Shown here: piece by piece, positions 8,998 to 19,518 of the stretch
Position numbering within the stretch: position 1 is the first letter of the stretch
Layout of the letters: each line of letters opens with the position of its first letter
Assembly: GCA_039583345.1 (NCBI GenBank)
Contig: JAZDSJ010000005.1
Span: 124,001-188,000, forward strand
Length of the DNA: 64,000 bases
Origin: Tectiglobus diatomicola
Lineage (GTDB): Bacteria > Pseudomonadota > Alphaproteobacteria > Rhizobiales > Hyphomicrobiaceae
Direction: 5' to 3'
Translations under genes and position numbers: made by a program
Notes under the pieces: generated by a model
Told to the model about the DNA's origin: nothing
What the model saw: only the letters and a program-made list of their open reading frames with translations
The model's database searches: none

Positions 8998-9948
8998 ATG
9001 GCGCGAGCATTTGTTTTTCCAGGCCAAGGCAGCCAGAGTGTTGGCATGGGTAAGGTGCTTGCAGAGCAATTTAGGTCGGCTAGAGATGTTTTCGATGAAG
9101 TTGATGAAGCACTTGGTGAAAAGCTTTCGTCAGTAATTTGGGAAGGTCATAAAGAAACCTTAGCTTTGACACGAAACACACAACCTGCCCTGTTTGCAGT
9201 TTCTATGGCTGTAATAAAAGTTTTTGAACAAGAATTCGGCATACGACTGACCGATGCTGTGAGGTATGTTGCGGGACATTCATTGGGAGAATATTCAGCA
9301 CTTACTGCAGCCGGTGCATTTTCAATTTCTGATGCTGCATCGCTGTTGCGTGTACGCGGAGAAGCGATGCAGAAAGCAGTGCCTGTCGGAGAGGGAGCTA
9401 TGATTGCTCTTTTGGGTGTTGGTATTGATATTGCTGATAAAATAGCTTGTAAAGCTGCTCATGTAGGTATTTGTGAGATTGCTAATGACAATGATCCAAC
9501 ACAAGTTGTGTTATCCGGCACTAAGGCTGCAATTGATCGTGTCGCAGATTTGAGCAAATCATATGGTGTTCGCCGTGCTGTTGTGTTGCCGGTTAGTGCG
9601 CCATTTCATTGTTCTCTTATGCAACCTGCGGCCCGCGTCATGGCAGAGAAACTCTCAAATGTGAAGATTAGGAAGCCAGTAATACCTGTGGTTACTAACG
9701 TAACGGCTACACCTGTTTCAGATCCCGATAAAATTCGCTTATGTCTTGTCGAGCAAGTCACAGATACGGTCCAATGGAGACAATGTATTATGACTATGAC
9801 CACTGCTGGTATTAATGAATTCTTTGAAATAGGTGTTGGAAAGATCCTTTGTGGCTTGATTGGCCGTATTGACAAATCTGTTAAATCAGCCGCTTGTGAA
9901 ACTTCCCAAGATATCTCCGCTTTAGCAACTTTGATTTCCGCCGAGTGA
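8998..9948 (+). CDS. fabD: Malonyl-CoA:ACP transacylase
   Basis: Transfers malonyl from CoA to acyl carrier protein, the entry step of type II fatty-acid synthesis in the cytoplasm. The oxyanion-hole motif GQGSQSVGMG is at residues 9-18; the nucleophile is Ser95 in GHSLGE, and the catalytic His is in APFHCSLM near residue 204. At 316 aa it is full length. ATG 8998 has AGGAG eight bases upstream. It leads the fabD-fabG-acpP-fabF cluster, all on the plus strand, with 66 bases to fabG. Confidence 0.97.
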   Translation: MARAFVFPGQGSQSVGMGKVLAEQFRSARDVFDEVDEALGEKLSSVIWEGHKETLALTRNTQPALFAVSMAVIKVFEQEFGIRLTDAVRYVAGHSLGEYSALTAAGAFSISDAASLLRVRGEAMQKAVPVGEGAMIALLGVGIDIADKIACKAAHVGICEIANDNDPTQVVLSGTKAAIDRVADLSKSYGVRRAVVLPVSAPFHCSLMQPAARVMAEKLSNVKIRKPVIPVVTNVTATPVSDPDKIRLCLVEQVTDTVQWRQCIMTMTTAGINEFFEIGVGKILCGLIGRIDKSVKSAACETSQDISALATLISAE

Positions 9949-10014
9949 ATTTTACTCCAGTGGTAGTCGTAAAGTCTGGTCAAATTATTGTACGGTAAAT
10001 ATTGAAGGATGAAT

Positions 10015-10758
10015 ATGTTTGATCTTAAGGGTAAAATTGCTCTCGTGACAGGAGCGACGGGTGGTATTGGTAAGGCCATTGCACACTTGCTTCATGCGCG
10101 TGGCGCGACCGTTGCATTGTCTGGAAGGCGAGAAGATGAGCTCCAAGTATTGTGTGAGGTATTAGGTGATCGTGTTCATCTAGTTCCATGTGATCTTTCC
10201 AACAGAGATCAAGTATGTCAGTTGGTTGATCGAGTGGTTTCCGCAGCAGGACGTCTTGATATTTTAGTCAACAATGCTGGTTTAACTAAAGACAATCTTT
10301 TTATTGCCATGAAAGATAAACAGTGGGATGATGTTATTGCGGTTAATTTGACATCTACATTTATGTTAATGCGTGCTGCTGCTCGCTCCATAATCCGCGC
10401 AAAGACTGGTTATGGGCGCATTATTAATATTGCCTCCATCAGCGGTATTATAGGAAATTCTGGTCAGGCTAATTATGCTGCCTCTAAGGCCGGTATAATA
10501 GGCATGACAAAATCGCTGGCTCGTGAAGTGGGTTCACGCGGAGTTACGGCTAATTGCATTGCTCCTGGCTTTATAAAAACAGCAATGACAGAAGTCCTTA
10601 GTGAAAAACAGGTGCAAGGTATTATGGGATCGATTCCTGCTAACACATTCGGTACACCAAATGATATTGCTGCGGCAGTACTCTACTTTGCTAGCTCCGA
10701 AGCACAATATATAACTGGACAGACATTACACATCAATGGTGGTATGATTATGCCATAA
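10015..10758 (+). CDS. fabG: 3-oxoacyl-ACP reductase
   Basis: NADPH-dependent short-chain dehydrogenase that reduces 3-oxoacyl-ACP during fatty-acid elongation. Counting from the upstream ATG at 10009, the cofactor-binding glycine motif is TGATGGIG (residues 14-21), the NNAG motif is at 88-91, and the catalytic residues are Ser143, Tyr156 and Lys160 (YAASK). I prefer the second ATG at 10015 because AAGGA is five bases before it, whereas it abuts the ATG at 10009; the difference is two residues. It lies between fabD and acpP as expected. The family is large, but context and the FabG-specific QANYAASKAG motif support this call. Confidence 0.95.
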   Translation: MFDLKGKIALVTGATGGIGKAIAHLLHARGATVALSGRREDELQVLCEVLGDRVHLVPCDLSNRDQVCQLVDRVVSAAGRLDILVNNAGLTKDNLFIAMKDKQWDDVIAVNLTSTFMLMRAAARSIIRAKTGYGRIINIASISGIIGNSGQANYAASKAGIIGMTKSLAREVGSRGVTANCIAPGFIKTAMTEVLSEKQVQGIMGSIPANTFGTPNDIAAAVLYFASSEAQYITGQTLHINGGMIMP

Positions 10759-11037
10759 TCCGAAAAAAAATACATAATGTGGCCCCTTTATACGGTATCA
10801 GCTGAAAAAAGCAGTCGTCTTTGAATACTAGGAATGTTAGTCAATATCATCGATGTGTGATGCTCGGCAGAGAGCTGACTCATGTGCATTCGCAAATACG
10901 TATGCTTTAAGCTAAGACTGCCTATCAATTTCGATAATTAAACTTAGGTGTCTTGAAAATTTAACAATTTACTATTGTTAATAACATTTAAGATACAGCT
11001 TTGAATTAAAAAACAATCAAATAAGGAACTTGAAACT

Positions 11038-11283
11038 ATGAATGATGTTGCAGACCGTGTTAAAAAAATTGTTGTTGAGCATTTAGGAGTTGAGGCTGAA
11101 AAGGTTAGTGATAGTGCATCATTTATTGATGATTTAGGTGCAGATAGCTTAGATACAGTTGAGCTCGTTATGGCTTTTGAGGAAGAGTTTGGTTGTGAAA
11201 TACCTGATGATGCAGCAGAGCATATCCTAACAGTGGGTGATGCTGTAAAATTCTTGGAAAAGAATTCGGATGATAATAAGTGA
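11038..11283 (+). CDS. acpP: Acyl carrier protein
   Basis: Small acidic carrier of growing acyl chains, modified with 4'-phosphopantetheine on the Ser of the DSL motif (GADSLDTVELVM, Ser37). At 81 aa it is normal. An AAGGAAC ribosome-binding site precedes ATG 11038. About 280 bases separate it from fabG, enough for its own promoter, and a hairpin (11310-11336) follows it, so acpP can probably be made in excess over fabF, as is common because the carrier is needed in large amounts. Confidence 0.97.
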   Translation: MNDVADRVKKIVVEHLGVEAEKVSDSASFIDDLGADSLDTVELVMAFEEEFGCEIPDDAAEHILTVGDAVKFLEKNSDDNK

Positions 11284-11309
11284 TTTACCACGATCAGTGT
11301 AACGCAATG

Positions 11310-11336
11310 GATGCTGTCATCTAACCAGACGGCATC
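11310..11336 (+). terminator. Hairpin between acpP and fabF
   Basis: GATGCTGTC (11310-11318) pairs with GACGGCATC (11328-11336), a nine-base-pair stem with one G-U pair and a nine-base loop, followed only by TTTA. It is 26 bases after the acpP stop and about 50 before fabF. The short T tract suggests partial termination or 3'-end protection of acpP mRNA rather than a full stop. Confidence 0.5.
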
Positions 11337-11387
11337 TTTAATGCAAATACGTAACTATAGCCTACTCAAAGAATTTTTGGAAGATCG

Positions 11388-12665
11388 ATGCCAAGTAAAC
11401 ATTTGCGAAGAGTAGTTGTAACCGGCCTGGGACTAGTTACGCCTCTTGGCTGCGGTGTAGAAGAGACTTGGACTTCTTTAATAGAGGGCCGAAGCGGTAT
11501 AAGGCGCGTCAAAGAGTTCGAAGTCAACGATCTCGCGTCTAAGATTGCAGCTTTTATACCTCGTGGAGACAACATTTCAGGTTGCTACAACGCGGACGAT
11601 TGGATGCTCCCAAAAGAACAGCGTAGGGTTGATGATTTTATTGTTTATGCCATTGCCGCTGCAACTCAAGCAATTTCTGATGCTGGGTCTGTGATTGTTA
11701 CAGATGAAGATCGTCATCGTGCCGGTGTACTCATTGGTTCTGGTATTGGTGGTTTGCAGGGCATTGCCGAAACATCGCTTCTTCTACAAGAAAAAGGACC
11801 GCGCCGCATAAGCCCATTTTTTATTCCAGGTCGCCTTATTAATCTTGCTTCCGGATATGTGTCTATTAAGCATCAACTTAAAGGGCCGAATCATTCTGTT
11901 GTGACAGCATGTTCAACGGGCGCTCATGCAATTGGTGACGCATCTCGCATTGTAGCTATGGGAGACGCTGATGTTATGGTCGCTGGTGGTTCTGAAAGTC
12001 CTATTTGTCGTATTGCTTTGGCAGGTTTTGCAGCCTGCCGAGCTCTTTCAACAGCATTTAACGACCAACCAACAAGAGCATCGCGTCCTTATGATGCTGA
12101 ACGCGACGGTTTTGTGATGGGAGAAGGTGCTGGAATTGTAGTTTTAGAAGAATATGAGCGAGCTAAAGCACGTGGTGCTAAAATTTATGCCGAAGTTCTT
12201 GGTTATGGCATGTCTGGAGATGCATATCATATTACTGCGCCTGCTGCAAACGGAGATGGTGCCTTTCGTTGCATGCAAGCAGCTATAAATGCAGCCGATA
12301 TTAAAGCTGAAGATATAGATTACATTAATGCTCATGGTACATCTACCCCAATGGGTGATGAAATTGAGCTTGCTGCAGTAGAGCGATTATTTTCATCCAA
12401 TTCGACCTATGTCGCAATGTCCTCAACTAAATCTGCAACAGGTCATTTGTTGGGGGCTGCGGGTGCAGTTGAAGCTATATTCTCAGTCCTAGCAATACGT
12501 GATAATATTGTCCCTCCTACACTTAATCTTGATAATCCTTCTGTTGATACATTCGTGAATCTTGTTCCTCACAACGCACAGAAATTGGAGATCAATACAG
12601 TTCTATCTAATTCATTTGGTTTTGGAGGTACCAACGCTTCACTTATTCTACGTAGAGTTGTCTAG
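11388..12665 (+). CDS. fabF: 3-oxoacyl-ACP synthase II
   Basis: Condensing enzyme (KAS II) that elongates acyl-ACP with malonyl-ACP. The active-site Cys175 is in TACSTGAHAIGD; the two catalytic histidines are in NAHGTSTPMGD (near residue 313) and GHLLGAAG (near 349), and the C-terminal FGFGGTNASL motif is intact. At 425 aa it is full length. ATG 11388 has GGAAG four bases upstream. It closes the fatty-acid cluster; mltG, which often follows fabF in alphaproteobacteria, is not present in the 1.4 kb downstream. Confidence 0.97.
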   Translation: MPSKHLRRVVVTGLGLVTPLGCGVEETWTSLIEGRSGIRRVKEFEVNDLASKIAAFIPRGDNISGCYNADDWMLPKEQRRVDDFIVYAIAAATQAISDAGSVIVTDEDRHRAGVLIGSGIGGLQGIAETSLLLQEKGPRRISPFFIPGRLINLASGYVSIKHQLKGPNHSVVTACSTGAHAIGDASRIVAMGDADVMVAGGSESPICRIALAGFAACRALSTAFNDQPTRASRPYDAERDGFVMGEGAGIVVLEEYERAKARGAKIYAEVLGYGMSGDAYHITAPAANGDGAFRCMQAAINAADIKAEDIDYINAHGTSTPMGDEIELAAVERLFSSNSTYVAMSSTKSATGHLLGAAGAVEAIFSVLAIRDNIVPPTLNLDNPSVDTFVNLVPHNAQKLEINTVLSNSFGFGGTNASLILRRVV

Positions 12666-14061
12666 TTATTTAGTGATAAAATGGTTTCTTGCTTATGACG
12701 TTAGATGTTTTTGCTTTAATTTTCTCGTAATCATAAGGAAATGTGTTTGAAACTATTTAATACGTCAGCTGAATTTGTTTTACATTCTATTGTGCGATGT
12801 AACAAGAGCAAGACCTAAGCTACTGTTAATTATAAACTCTAGCATTGCTTCTTGGGGAACTCCAAGACTATCATTTTCATTTTTAGTCATTACCAAGTAA
12901 TGTATCTATAACAACCGAAGGGCGTTCCGGGCTCATAACTTGCAATTTCTTTATAAATTTGATACGTCCACGCGTTGATAGTGTTTGTATGTTTGTTGAT
13001 TATGGAACTGACACTTACTTGAATTTTTGAATGTTACCTGGCGCTTCGTGATATGCGCTTATATCAAAATGTGCTTCAATAAATTGCTTGCTTAGTGGAA
13101 TCTTTTATTCCTAAAGCTTTGAAGTAATGGCGGCTTATAACAAAACTATTGGTTGCTTCAGCAAAATTAAGGATTGACTTATTTTGGTTTCAACTAATAG
13201 CATTTTGTTATCAGTATAAAACTAAAACCATGTATGTTAATTTCTGGGATCAAGTTTAGTTAAAAATGTTTCATCTTACAAAAGGAAAAAAGTTTAGTTT
13301 CAAAGATAGAAATCGTTCGATCGGCCTCCGTTTAGAGTAGGTTGCCTTGTAAATTTCTATGAGTCTTTGCATCAACATGACAGCTACTACAAATTGTAAT
13401 ATAAATATTAAGGCGGTGCTGACTATAAAAGCGTAAGAGTAGAGACTGCTTTGGAAGTTCATAATCTATATTGAAAAATCGCTATTTTTTACGTCTTAAG
13501 GGAGGAGTATCCTGCAAAAGTCAGCATTCTAAAATTTTAACTTTATCCTAATTTGTAATTCTAGTTATCTTTTATTAAGATAGTATATAAAATTGAACAG
13601 TTTGACATTAGTGAATGGTATATTACAATGTTTCAAATTTAATCTAATTATTCATTACTTCAAATATGCTTTTAAAGTAGCACGTCTGCTTTTATTACGT
13701 CAGTTTGTTGACTGTTTAATAATACTGTCATTAAAGTCAATAAAACCACATCACTGGAACACAGGGAATAAGGTGTTGTGGTGGAAAGATATGTTAATTA
13801 AGCTACTCATTTGGTTTTACCAGCGCTAATTATAACCTTTTTGCAGAAGTCACTTAGTGTCTAAAGTATTATTCAAATTATGATGATATCATGTTAGAGA
13901 ATAATAACCTTAATTAATACCTAATAAATATATCTATAGTCTTAGCTAATATAGTTAAATTAGTTATCAGTGACGAGCCCAATTCTTTTAATATATATCT
14001 GGTATCTACTCATTATACTTCAAGTAATCAGAAGTTTCAGTACACTGGTTTCTATCTTGAT
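12666..14061. other. Gene-poor region after fabF
   Basis: About 1.4 kb without a recognisable intact gene. No MltG-like motifs were seen on the plus strand. The minus strand between about 12787 and 13185 contains several protein-like open stretches in changing frames (listed separately as a weak pseudogene candidate). A 63-codon minus-strand frame at 13271-13462 has one strongly hydrophobic helix but no ribosome-binding site. Confidence 0.5.
12787..13185 (-). pseudogene. Possible decayed protein gene, unidentified
   Basis: Reading the minus strand from about 13185 to 12787, four stop-free stretches of about 29-38 codons follow one another with frame changes between them, reading in part NFAEATNSFVISRHYFKALG, then FIEAHFDISAYHEAPGNIQK, then SPERPSVVIDTLLGND, then GVPQEAMLEFIINSSLGLAL. 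Their composition looks protein-like and the order is consistent with a gene broken by small indels. I could not name a family. In DNA this AT-rich, open stretches of this size also arise by chance, so this remains a weak call. Confidence 0.22.
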
Positions 14062-14610
14062 TCAGCTCCACTTGATTGAGCAGCCCATACTAGGGTGTTG
14101 AACGCGTGGACCATATCCAGTCTTGTAAATATGGTGCATAGCATTAAAAAGTTCAGGGACACGATTAGATGATATATCATTCATACCAATATTGTCGAGA
14201 CGACCTCTGTAATAAAGCTTTCCACTTGCACACAAGCCAAAAAAATCAGGCGTGCAAACTGCACCATAAGCCGCAGCAACCTTTTGGCCCCTATCTACTA
14301 AATAGGGGAATCTAAAACCAAATTTTGTAGCAAAGAGTTTCATATTAGAGGGAGAATCTTCAGAAACCTTGTCGTAGTCATTTGGCATTATTGCTAAAAC
14401 CTCAAAACCATCATCGATAAGAGCATGAGCGTCTCTTGTAAACCTGTCGCATATAGCTTGAACATAAGGACAATGATTGCAAATAAAGGCTAAAAGTAAG
14501 CCTTTACCACTAAGATGATCAGACATCTTAAAACTTTTGCTATCTGTGTCTTCTAATAAAAAGTCTGGAGCTTGTCGGCCAAGCTCGCATGGGGGTGTAT
14601 TAAGTAGCAT
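14062..14610 (-). CDS. Thioredoxin-like (AhpC/TSA-type) protein
   Basis: A 182-aa thioredoxin-fold protein of the group annotated as thioredoxin family or redoxin domain protein. After the entry segment GRQAPDFLLED comes AFICNHCPYVQAICDRF, with Cys44 and Cys47 forming a CxxC pair; the CNHCPYV motif is characteristic of this small family. Later FGLCASGKLYYRGRLDN matches the cis-Pro and strand region of relatives. There is no signal peptide, so it is probably cytosolic; the substrate is unknown. It lies downstream of the M16C protease on the same strand with a 45-base gap and may be co-transcribed. The ribosome-binding site is poor. Confidence 0.82.
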   Translation of the reverse strand: MLLNTPPCELGRQAPDFLLEDTDSKSFKMSDHLSGKGLLLAFICNHCPYVQAICDRFTRDAHALIDDGFEVLAIMPNDYDKVSEDSPSNMKLFATKFGFRFPYLVDRGQKVAAAYGAVCTPDFFGLCASGKLYYRGRLDNIGMNDISSNRVPELFNAMHHIYKTGYGPRVQHPSMGCSIKWS

Positions 14611-14655
14611 GTACGTGCTAATCCAACCGTTTCTGTTATAATATCAAATACGTCA

Positions 14656-17595
14656 TCATATGATCGATTTAATTTCAAGCCAATTTTCACCAAGGGTTTC
14701 ATTGGCTTTCGCTAATGCTGCATTGTTTCCCATAATAGCAATACGCCCGTTTTCAACTAAACATTCGAGCGCGTTTGCGAAAGAATAAATATCTTGTGCA
14801 GTTGTCGCTAGGACTTCATCTCGTATTTTCTGACGAATTTCTTCATCTTCTTCTGCTAAATGTAGTTGAAAAGCCATTAATCCTTTCGCATCAGGTAGCA
14901 GATGTGTATCGATATTGCCGATAGTACCAATAATTGCGCGTGTGATTTCTTCTTTGTCAAACGTAGTCTCGCGTATATGTTGCGCTGTTGCGTTGTAGAT
15001 AGCAAGCGTGTCTAGCAGGTTTGGGTCTCGGTATGATATGTAAGTGAATGCCTTAGAACGACGGTTGAAACGGCAAAAACCTCCATAAGCTCCCCCTTGC
15101 ATACGTACTTTATTCCATAGCCAACCTGTGGAAAGAAGATTCTGTGCAACGAGCGCTGCTCCAATAGAATCTATTCCGTGGTGGTTAAGATCTCCACCCT
15201 GTGCGACGTAATTTACACTAGCTGGAATTGCAAAGCCCTCAGCTTTGTTAAAATGTGCGGCATCGTTGAAAGAACTAGTCCAGTCGTTATGAGCGGCAAT
15301 TGAGCGTAACGGGATGGCATCTAAAAGTAATTTTAAATGTGATCCGAAAGAAGCTAATGTCGGTTTATCTGCTGTGATATTCACTTTCATGCCAACTTGG
15401 GTGATGATTAGGTTTCGTATCTCTCTTAGCTCCGAAACCACAGATGGCCAGTCCGAGATGACTTTTTCAGCTAATTCTCGTAATGCAAAAAGTCTTGACA
15501 GCCCGCTGATCTGCTCCTTAACAAATCCGGCCGTGTTCAGGCTCGCGTTAACTCTTCGTGCTACAAATATGTGACCACCTGGAACCAAATGGGCTTCGGC
15601 TGAAGCTTTTTCTTCGAGTATTATTTTTTTTATGCGGTCACGATCGTCTATACGAGAGTCAATCAATACATTCTTAAGTATAGAAACTAGTTCGTGCGCC
15701 TTAGTTGAAACTGCCTTAGATCTTACTATAAGATGCGCCGCACAATCTTCTTTATTCTCATTTATTGTCGATATGTAAGGGCTCATGTGAATACCGCCTG
15801 TATTCTGAGCAATCTGTTGGCTAAAGCTTATAAAATCTAGTGAAGTAGTACCAGTTTCAAGTAAGGCCCGTTCGAATACATCGAGTAGTGTGAGTTGCTT
15901 TGTAGAGAGTGATTGTATACTGAAAGCTAGGTCAAGATATATTACACCGTTGGTGGGTAATTCATGGGTTAAAATATCGATGTTATTAATTTTCTGTAAT
16001 TCAGTGGGAATTTTGGAATTATATTTAGGTAGGTCTGTGCGTTTAAGATGTGGTATTTTTGCAATATCTTCCGGCAGATCAGGAGCATTTTGAAGTAGTC
16101 GGAGTTCCGAAGTCCGTTTTACTAGATTTTCCAAATCTATGACTTCCAAGCTGGATTGAACTTTTTCGAGGCGCTGACACTCTTCTGCTGCCTGACGTTC
16201 AGCTTTCTCACAATCAGGTTTCACAATTACAGTCACACGATGAGGATTTTTTAAGAAGTGACGATGCATAAGTTTCTCAAGAACAAGCTCACCAGATGTA
16301 ATCCGGCTCTTTAGCTCTTTCAGAGGTGTCTCGAAAGTCATTCTCTCAAAAGGATCTCTATCATAAAGCCAAGAACTAAGCACACGTAACATTAAAGATA
16401 ACCCTCTTGGGAAATGTCCAGTATTATTCTCGCGGAGGCTAAATTCAACGGTGTTTATTGCTGCGTCTAGCGTCTTTTTGTCAACTCCTTGACTAGCTAG
16501 CGTTTTAATAGTGTCAAGAATAAGTTTTTCCACTTTGTTGACATGGGCACTATCAATTCCTTTTAAACCGTATATCGCTGTGGTCTGGCGCATATCGAAA
16601 TCGATTGAGCCAATTACGTCTTCACCTAGGCCGGAATCAGTAAGCGTACGCCGTAGCGGCGATGCAGACGTACCAATGAGTACTTCATCAAGAACGTCCA
16701 GTGCTAGTGCCTCAAACGGATCCTTAATCTCATCTAGAAGCCAATTTACCGCCATGTTTGATTTAGCCTGCTTCGTTTCCTGGCCGGCCGGATAAGTGCC
16801 TTCGACGCATATAGGTTTCGCAAATTTCGGTTGTAGTCCAATACATGAGCTAACTTCGCGTTTTGTGAACTCGTTAAGGCGTTCATTCATAAAACGTAAA
16901 CGCTCTGACGCATCATCATCACCATAAAAATAAATCCACGCATTCGATGGATGATAGTACATACTGTGAAAATCTTTTAAACCCTCGTAAGTTAAATGAG
17001 GAATTAATTTTGGATCCCCCCCACTATCCACACCATATGTCGTATCGGGAAACATTGCTTCTTGTGCAAGTTTGTACAGTACTGCATTAGGTGATGAATA
17101 TGCTCCTTTCATTTCATTAAATACGATACCTCTATATGTTATTTTGGAATCTAGAGAATTCAGTTCGTAGTGCCAGCCTTCTTGCTCGAATGTTTCTCGA
17201 GTCAACTTAGGGTGAAGTACGGTATCAACATAGACGTCTACAAGATTATAGAAATCTTTTACGTTCTGACTAGCCACAGGATAAGTCGTTTTATCTGGAA
17301 ATGTCATGGCATTCAGGAATGTATTCAATGAGCTCTGCGCGAGGCGAATAAACGGGTCTTTGACTGGAAACTTTCGTGATCCACATAATACAGAGTGTTC
17401 AAGAATGTGCGCTACGCCAGTAGAATCTACTGGTGGGGTACGAAACGTTATTCCAAAAACTTTGTTTTCGTCGTTGTTAATGAGTGATAATAAACGTGCA
17501 CCAGTTTTGTCATGACGGTACAATTGTACCTCACTATCAATTTCGCTTACATACCTGCGCTGGAGTTCTTGAAAACCATTATGTGTCGTCGCCAT
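14656..17595 (-). CDS. M16C-family zinc metalloprotease (PreP-like)
   Basis: A 979-aa insulinase-type peptidase of the presequence-protease subfamily, which forms a single-chain clamshell that degrades unfolded peptides up to a few tens of residues long. The inverted zinc motif HILEH is at residues 63-67 (His63, Glu66 as base, His67), and the third ligand is the Glu of NEMKGAYSSP. Four M16 domains over nearly 1000 residues match PreP, including the C-terminal region with the GAYGGFC motif. There is no clear signal peptide, so it is presumably cytosolic peptide turnover. ATG 17595 has GAGG five bases upstream. It is intact despite the large target size, suggesting selection to keep it. Confidence 0.9.
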   Translation of the reverse strand: MATTHNGFQELQRRYVSEIDSEVQLYRHDKTGARLLSLINNDENKVFGITFRTPPVDSTGVAHILEHSVLCGSRKFPVKDPFIRLAQSSLNTFLNAMTFPDKTTYPVASQNVKDFYNLVDVYVDTVLHPKLTRETFEQEGWHYELNSLDSKITYRGIVFNEMKGAYSSPNAVLYKLAQEAMFPDTTYGVDSGGDPKLIPHLTYEGLKDFHSMYYHPSNAWIYFYGDDDASERLRFMNERLNEFTKREVSSCIGLQPKFAKPICVEGTYPAGQETKQAKSNMAVNWLLDEIKDPFEALALDVLDEVLIGTSASPLRRTLTDSGLGEDVIGSIDFDMRQTTAIYGLKGIDSAHVNKVEKLILDTIKTLASQGVDKKTLDAAINTVEFSLRENNTGHFPRGLSLMLRVLSSWLYDRDPFERMTFETPLKELKSRITSGELVLEKLMHRHFLKNPHRVTVIVKPDCEKAERQAAEECQRLEKVQSSLEVIDLENLVKRTSELRLLQNAPDLPEDIAKIPHLKRTDLPKYNSKIPTELQKINNIDILTHELPTNGVIYLDLAFSIQSLSTKQLTLLDVFERALLETGTTSLDFISFSQQIAQNTGGIHMSPYISTINENKEDCAAHLIVRSKAVSTKAHELVSILKNVLIDSRIDDRDRIKKIILEEKASAEAHLVPGGHIFVARRVNASLNTAGFVKEQISGLSRLFALRELAEKVISDWPSVVSELREIRNLIITQVGMKVNITADKPTLASFGSHLKLLLDAIPLRSIAAHNDWTSSFNDAAHFNKAEGFAIPASVNYVAQGGDLNHHGIDSIGAALVAQNLLSTGWLWNKVRMQGGAYGGFCRFNRRSKAFTYISYRDPNLLDTLAIYNATAQHIRETTFDKEEITRAIIGTIGNIDTHLLPDAKGLMAFQLHLAEEDEEIRQKIRDEVLATTAQDIYSFANALECLVENGRIAIMGNNAALAKANETLGENWLEIKSII

Positions 17596-19518
17596 GTGAA
17601 CCTCATACTATTCATAATTCTCTATTCTCTACCATGTAGGTTTAACATGGAGTTTGACAGCGGGTGATATATATATATAGATATACTTTAAATTATTTAT
17701 TATTTGTAATCTATAGATACGTCTTCGTACTATTTTTGTCTACCTGCATTGATGCTGATAGCTCTGGTGTATCTTTTTTTGTTTTTTATTACATTTTAGT
17801 CGAAATATTAGCAACTTCCGGTTCTGCACCAACGTAGATGTGGTATGAATAAAGCGTTTATAAAATTCCATCTTTCTGGTGTTTTAAATATAACCGATTC
17901 ATACAGATATTTTGAATACAGCACCTTAACTTTTACTAATAGGTATTTAGAGCCTAAATCATAACTGAGATTCAGCAAAACGTAACTAAATTTGCCATAA
18001 ATAGGATTTACCGAAAAAGTTCTTTACATTGTACTTAAATATTAGTCAGGTTTTCTCATATTAGAAAAAATAGCAAGACAGCTAAATCCAAAATTTTATT
18101 CCTCAAATACAAACCATAATAAGTATATTGTATAGTTAAATATGATGAAAATACCATTGTGAAGCTGATTTTACAGCTATACTTAGTTACGGTGGTTAAA
18201 GCATTAAATCCTCCCTTTAACAACTTCATTAATGTTTAAAAACAAACTCATATTGGTATCGGTTCTACTAAAAAGTTGTAGGCAAGCGATTTGAAGCCGA
18301 ACAAAAAAACCTTTTAATTCGTTCACCAGCGTGCCTTCAGGCAAAGTATTAAACATTGCCCAAATTATACAACTTTTTGAATTCAATAGCTGATATGCTT
18401 ATGCCACTAATTACGTGTGATGGAACAAGATAGTAAAGCCTTTGAAGTTATTTTACACACTTCATTTAAGAAGAAAGCACTTCTAATTTGATTGAAATAT
18501 ATAAATTCTATCATTAATATGTGGCGTATATAGACAATAACTTTAATTTTCAGATGTTCGATTTATAGCAGTTGCTATCCTAATTAAAATATTGTTTTTG
18601 GCACCTCGTTGGAATAAGCTTTGCGTGCTAATTTTACTAAATGTCAAACCACTATAAAGCTTCTCGGCTTGGAATTTCATGTAACTATAGTTAAAAATTC
18701 TTTCGAGTTTTCTATTTTTATTGGCAATACAACATGCTTTACACTTACAATGTATTCAAATGAATACAAAGGCGAAGCCGGTGTAAGAGAAGTATAAAAC
18801 ACAAAAAATGTCTCAAACTTTTGCCCTTACATATGAACCTAAAGATATTTTTATGTTCATCGCCTTACTAACTGAACTTTGCGCAATGTATCCTTGATAT
18901 AAGAATAAAGACCGAACGGTACAATTAGTAGTCAAGTCTAGGCTTGTGTAAAACTACGCAAGCCCTAGCTTTGTTAAAATCTATACTTTACAGACGTTAA
19001 TTGTTTTCCTAAATAGGCGTTGATAATCATGGTTTACGAAATTTCAGACACGATTGCACGTTTCAGCGATATTGTATTCTATATAGTCTGGCTGTAAAGC
19101 TTTGATAAAGATTCTCAGGTTTGTTGTTAATGAAATTCTCTTGTTGTCTAAGAAAGAGTTAATCTTAGTAGTAACGAAAATACTTGACCTAAATTTGCTA
19201 TCTGTACAAGCTAAATGCTTAAACATGCCAGCAAGACTAATATGTTAGTTTTGCTGGCACTTTTGAGTTTGACATAAGATCTAATACTTATTTTTGTAAC
19301 GAGTTAAAAGTTATGCCTCAATTTTTTTGAAATATGCCACAATATTACACCTACGACGTTATGGAAGAAGGATCTTTAGATAAAATTTCTAACGTACCCA
19401 AAAAAGGCAGATTAGTATTAACATTACGAAATTCAAAATCAAAATGGCGCATATTGATTGCTTCGAAATTGATCAATAGATGTAAGACTATTTTCTTAGC
19501 TAAGGTAGGCTCGTAAGT
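17596..19518. other. Longest gene-poor region of the window
   Basis: About 1.9 kb with no recognisable gene, RNA or repeat. Short open frames at 18204-18386 (-), 19044-19226 (-) and 19334-19516 (+) have no family resemblance. The last ends two bases before the hydroxyacid dehydrogenase start and could at most be a leader. The stretch from 17670 to 17710 is almost pure A/T. Its size and emptiness fit loss of one or two genes by decay. Confidence 0.5.

Noticed and set aside
13271..13462. 63-codon minus-strand frame with one strongly hydrophobic helix
   Set aside because: No ribosome-binding site and no recognised relative; hydrophobic codons are over-produced by T-rich DNA.
18204..18386. 60-codon minus-strand frame with a fairly protein-like middle
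   Set aside because: No family could be named and neighbouring frames show only short open runs.
19334..19516. 60-codon frame ending two bases before ghrA
   Set aside because: Position suggests coupling, but it has no ribosome-binding site and no recognisable protein character; ghrA has its own plausible start.
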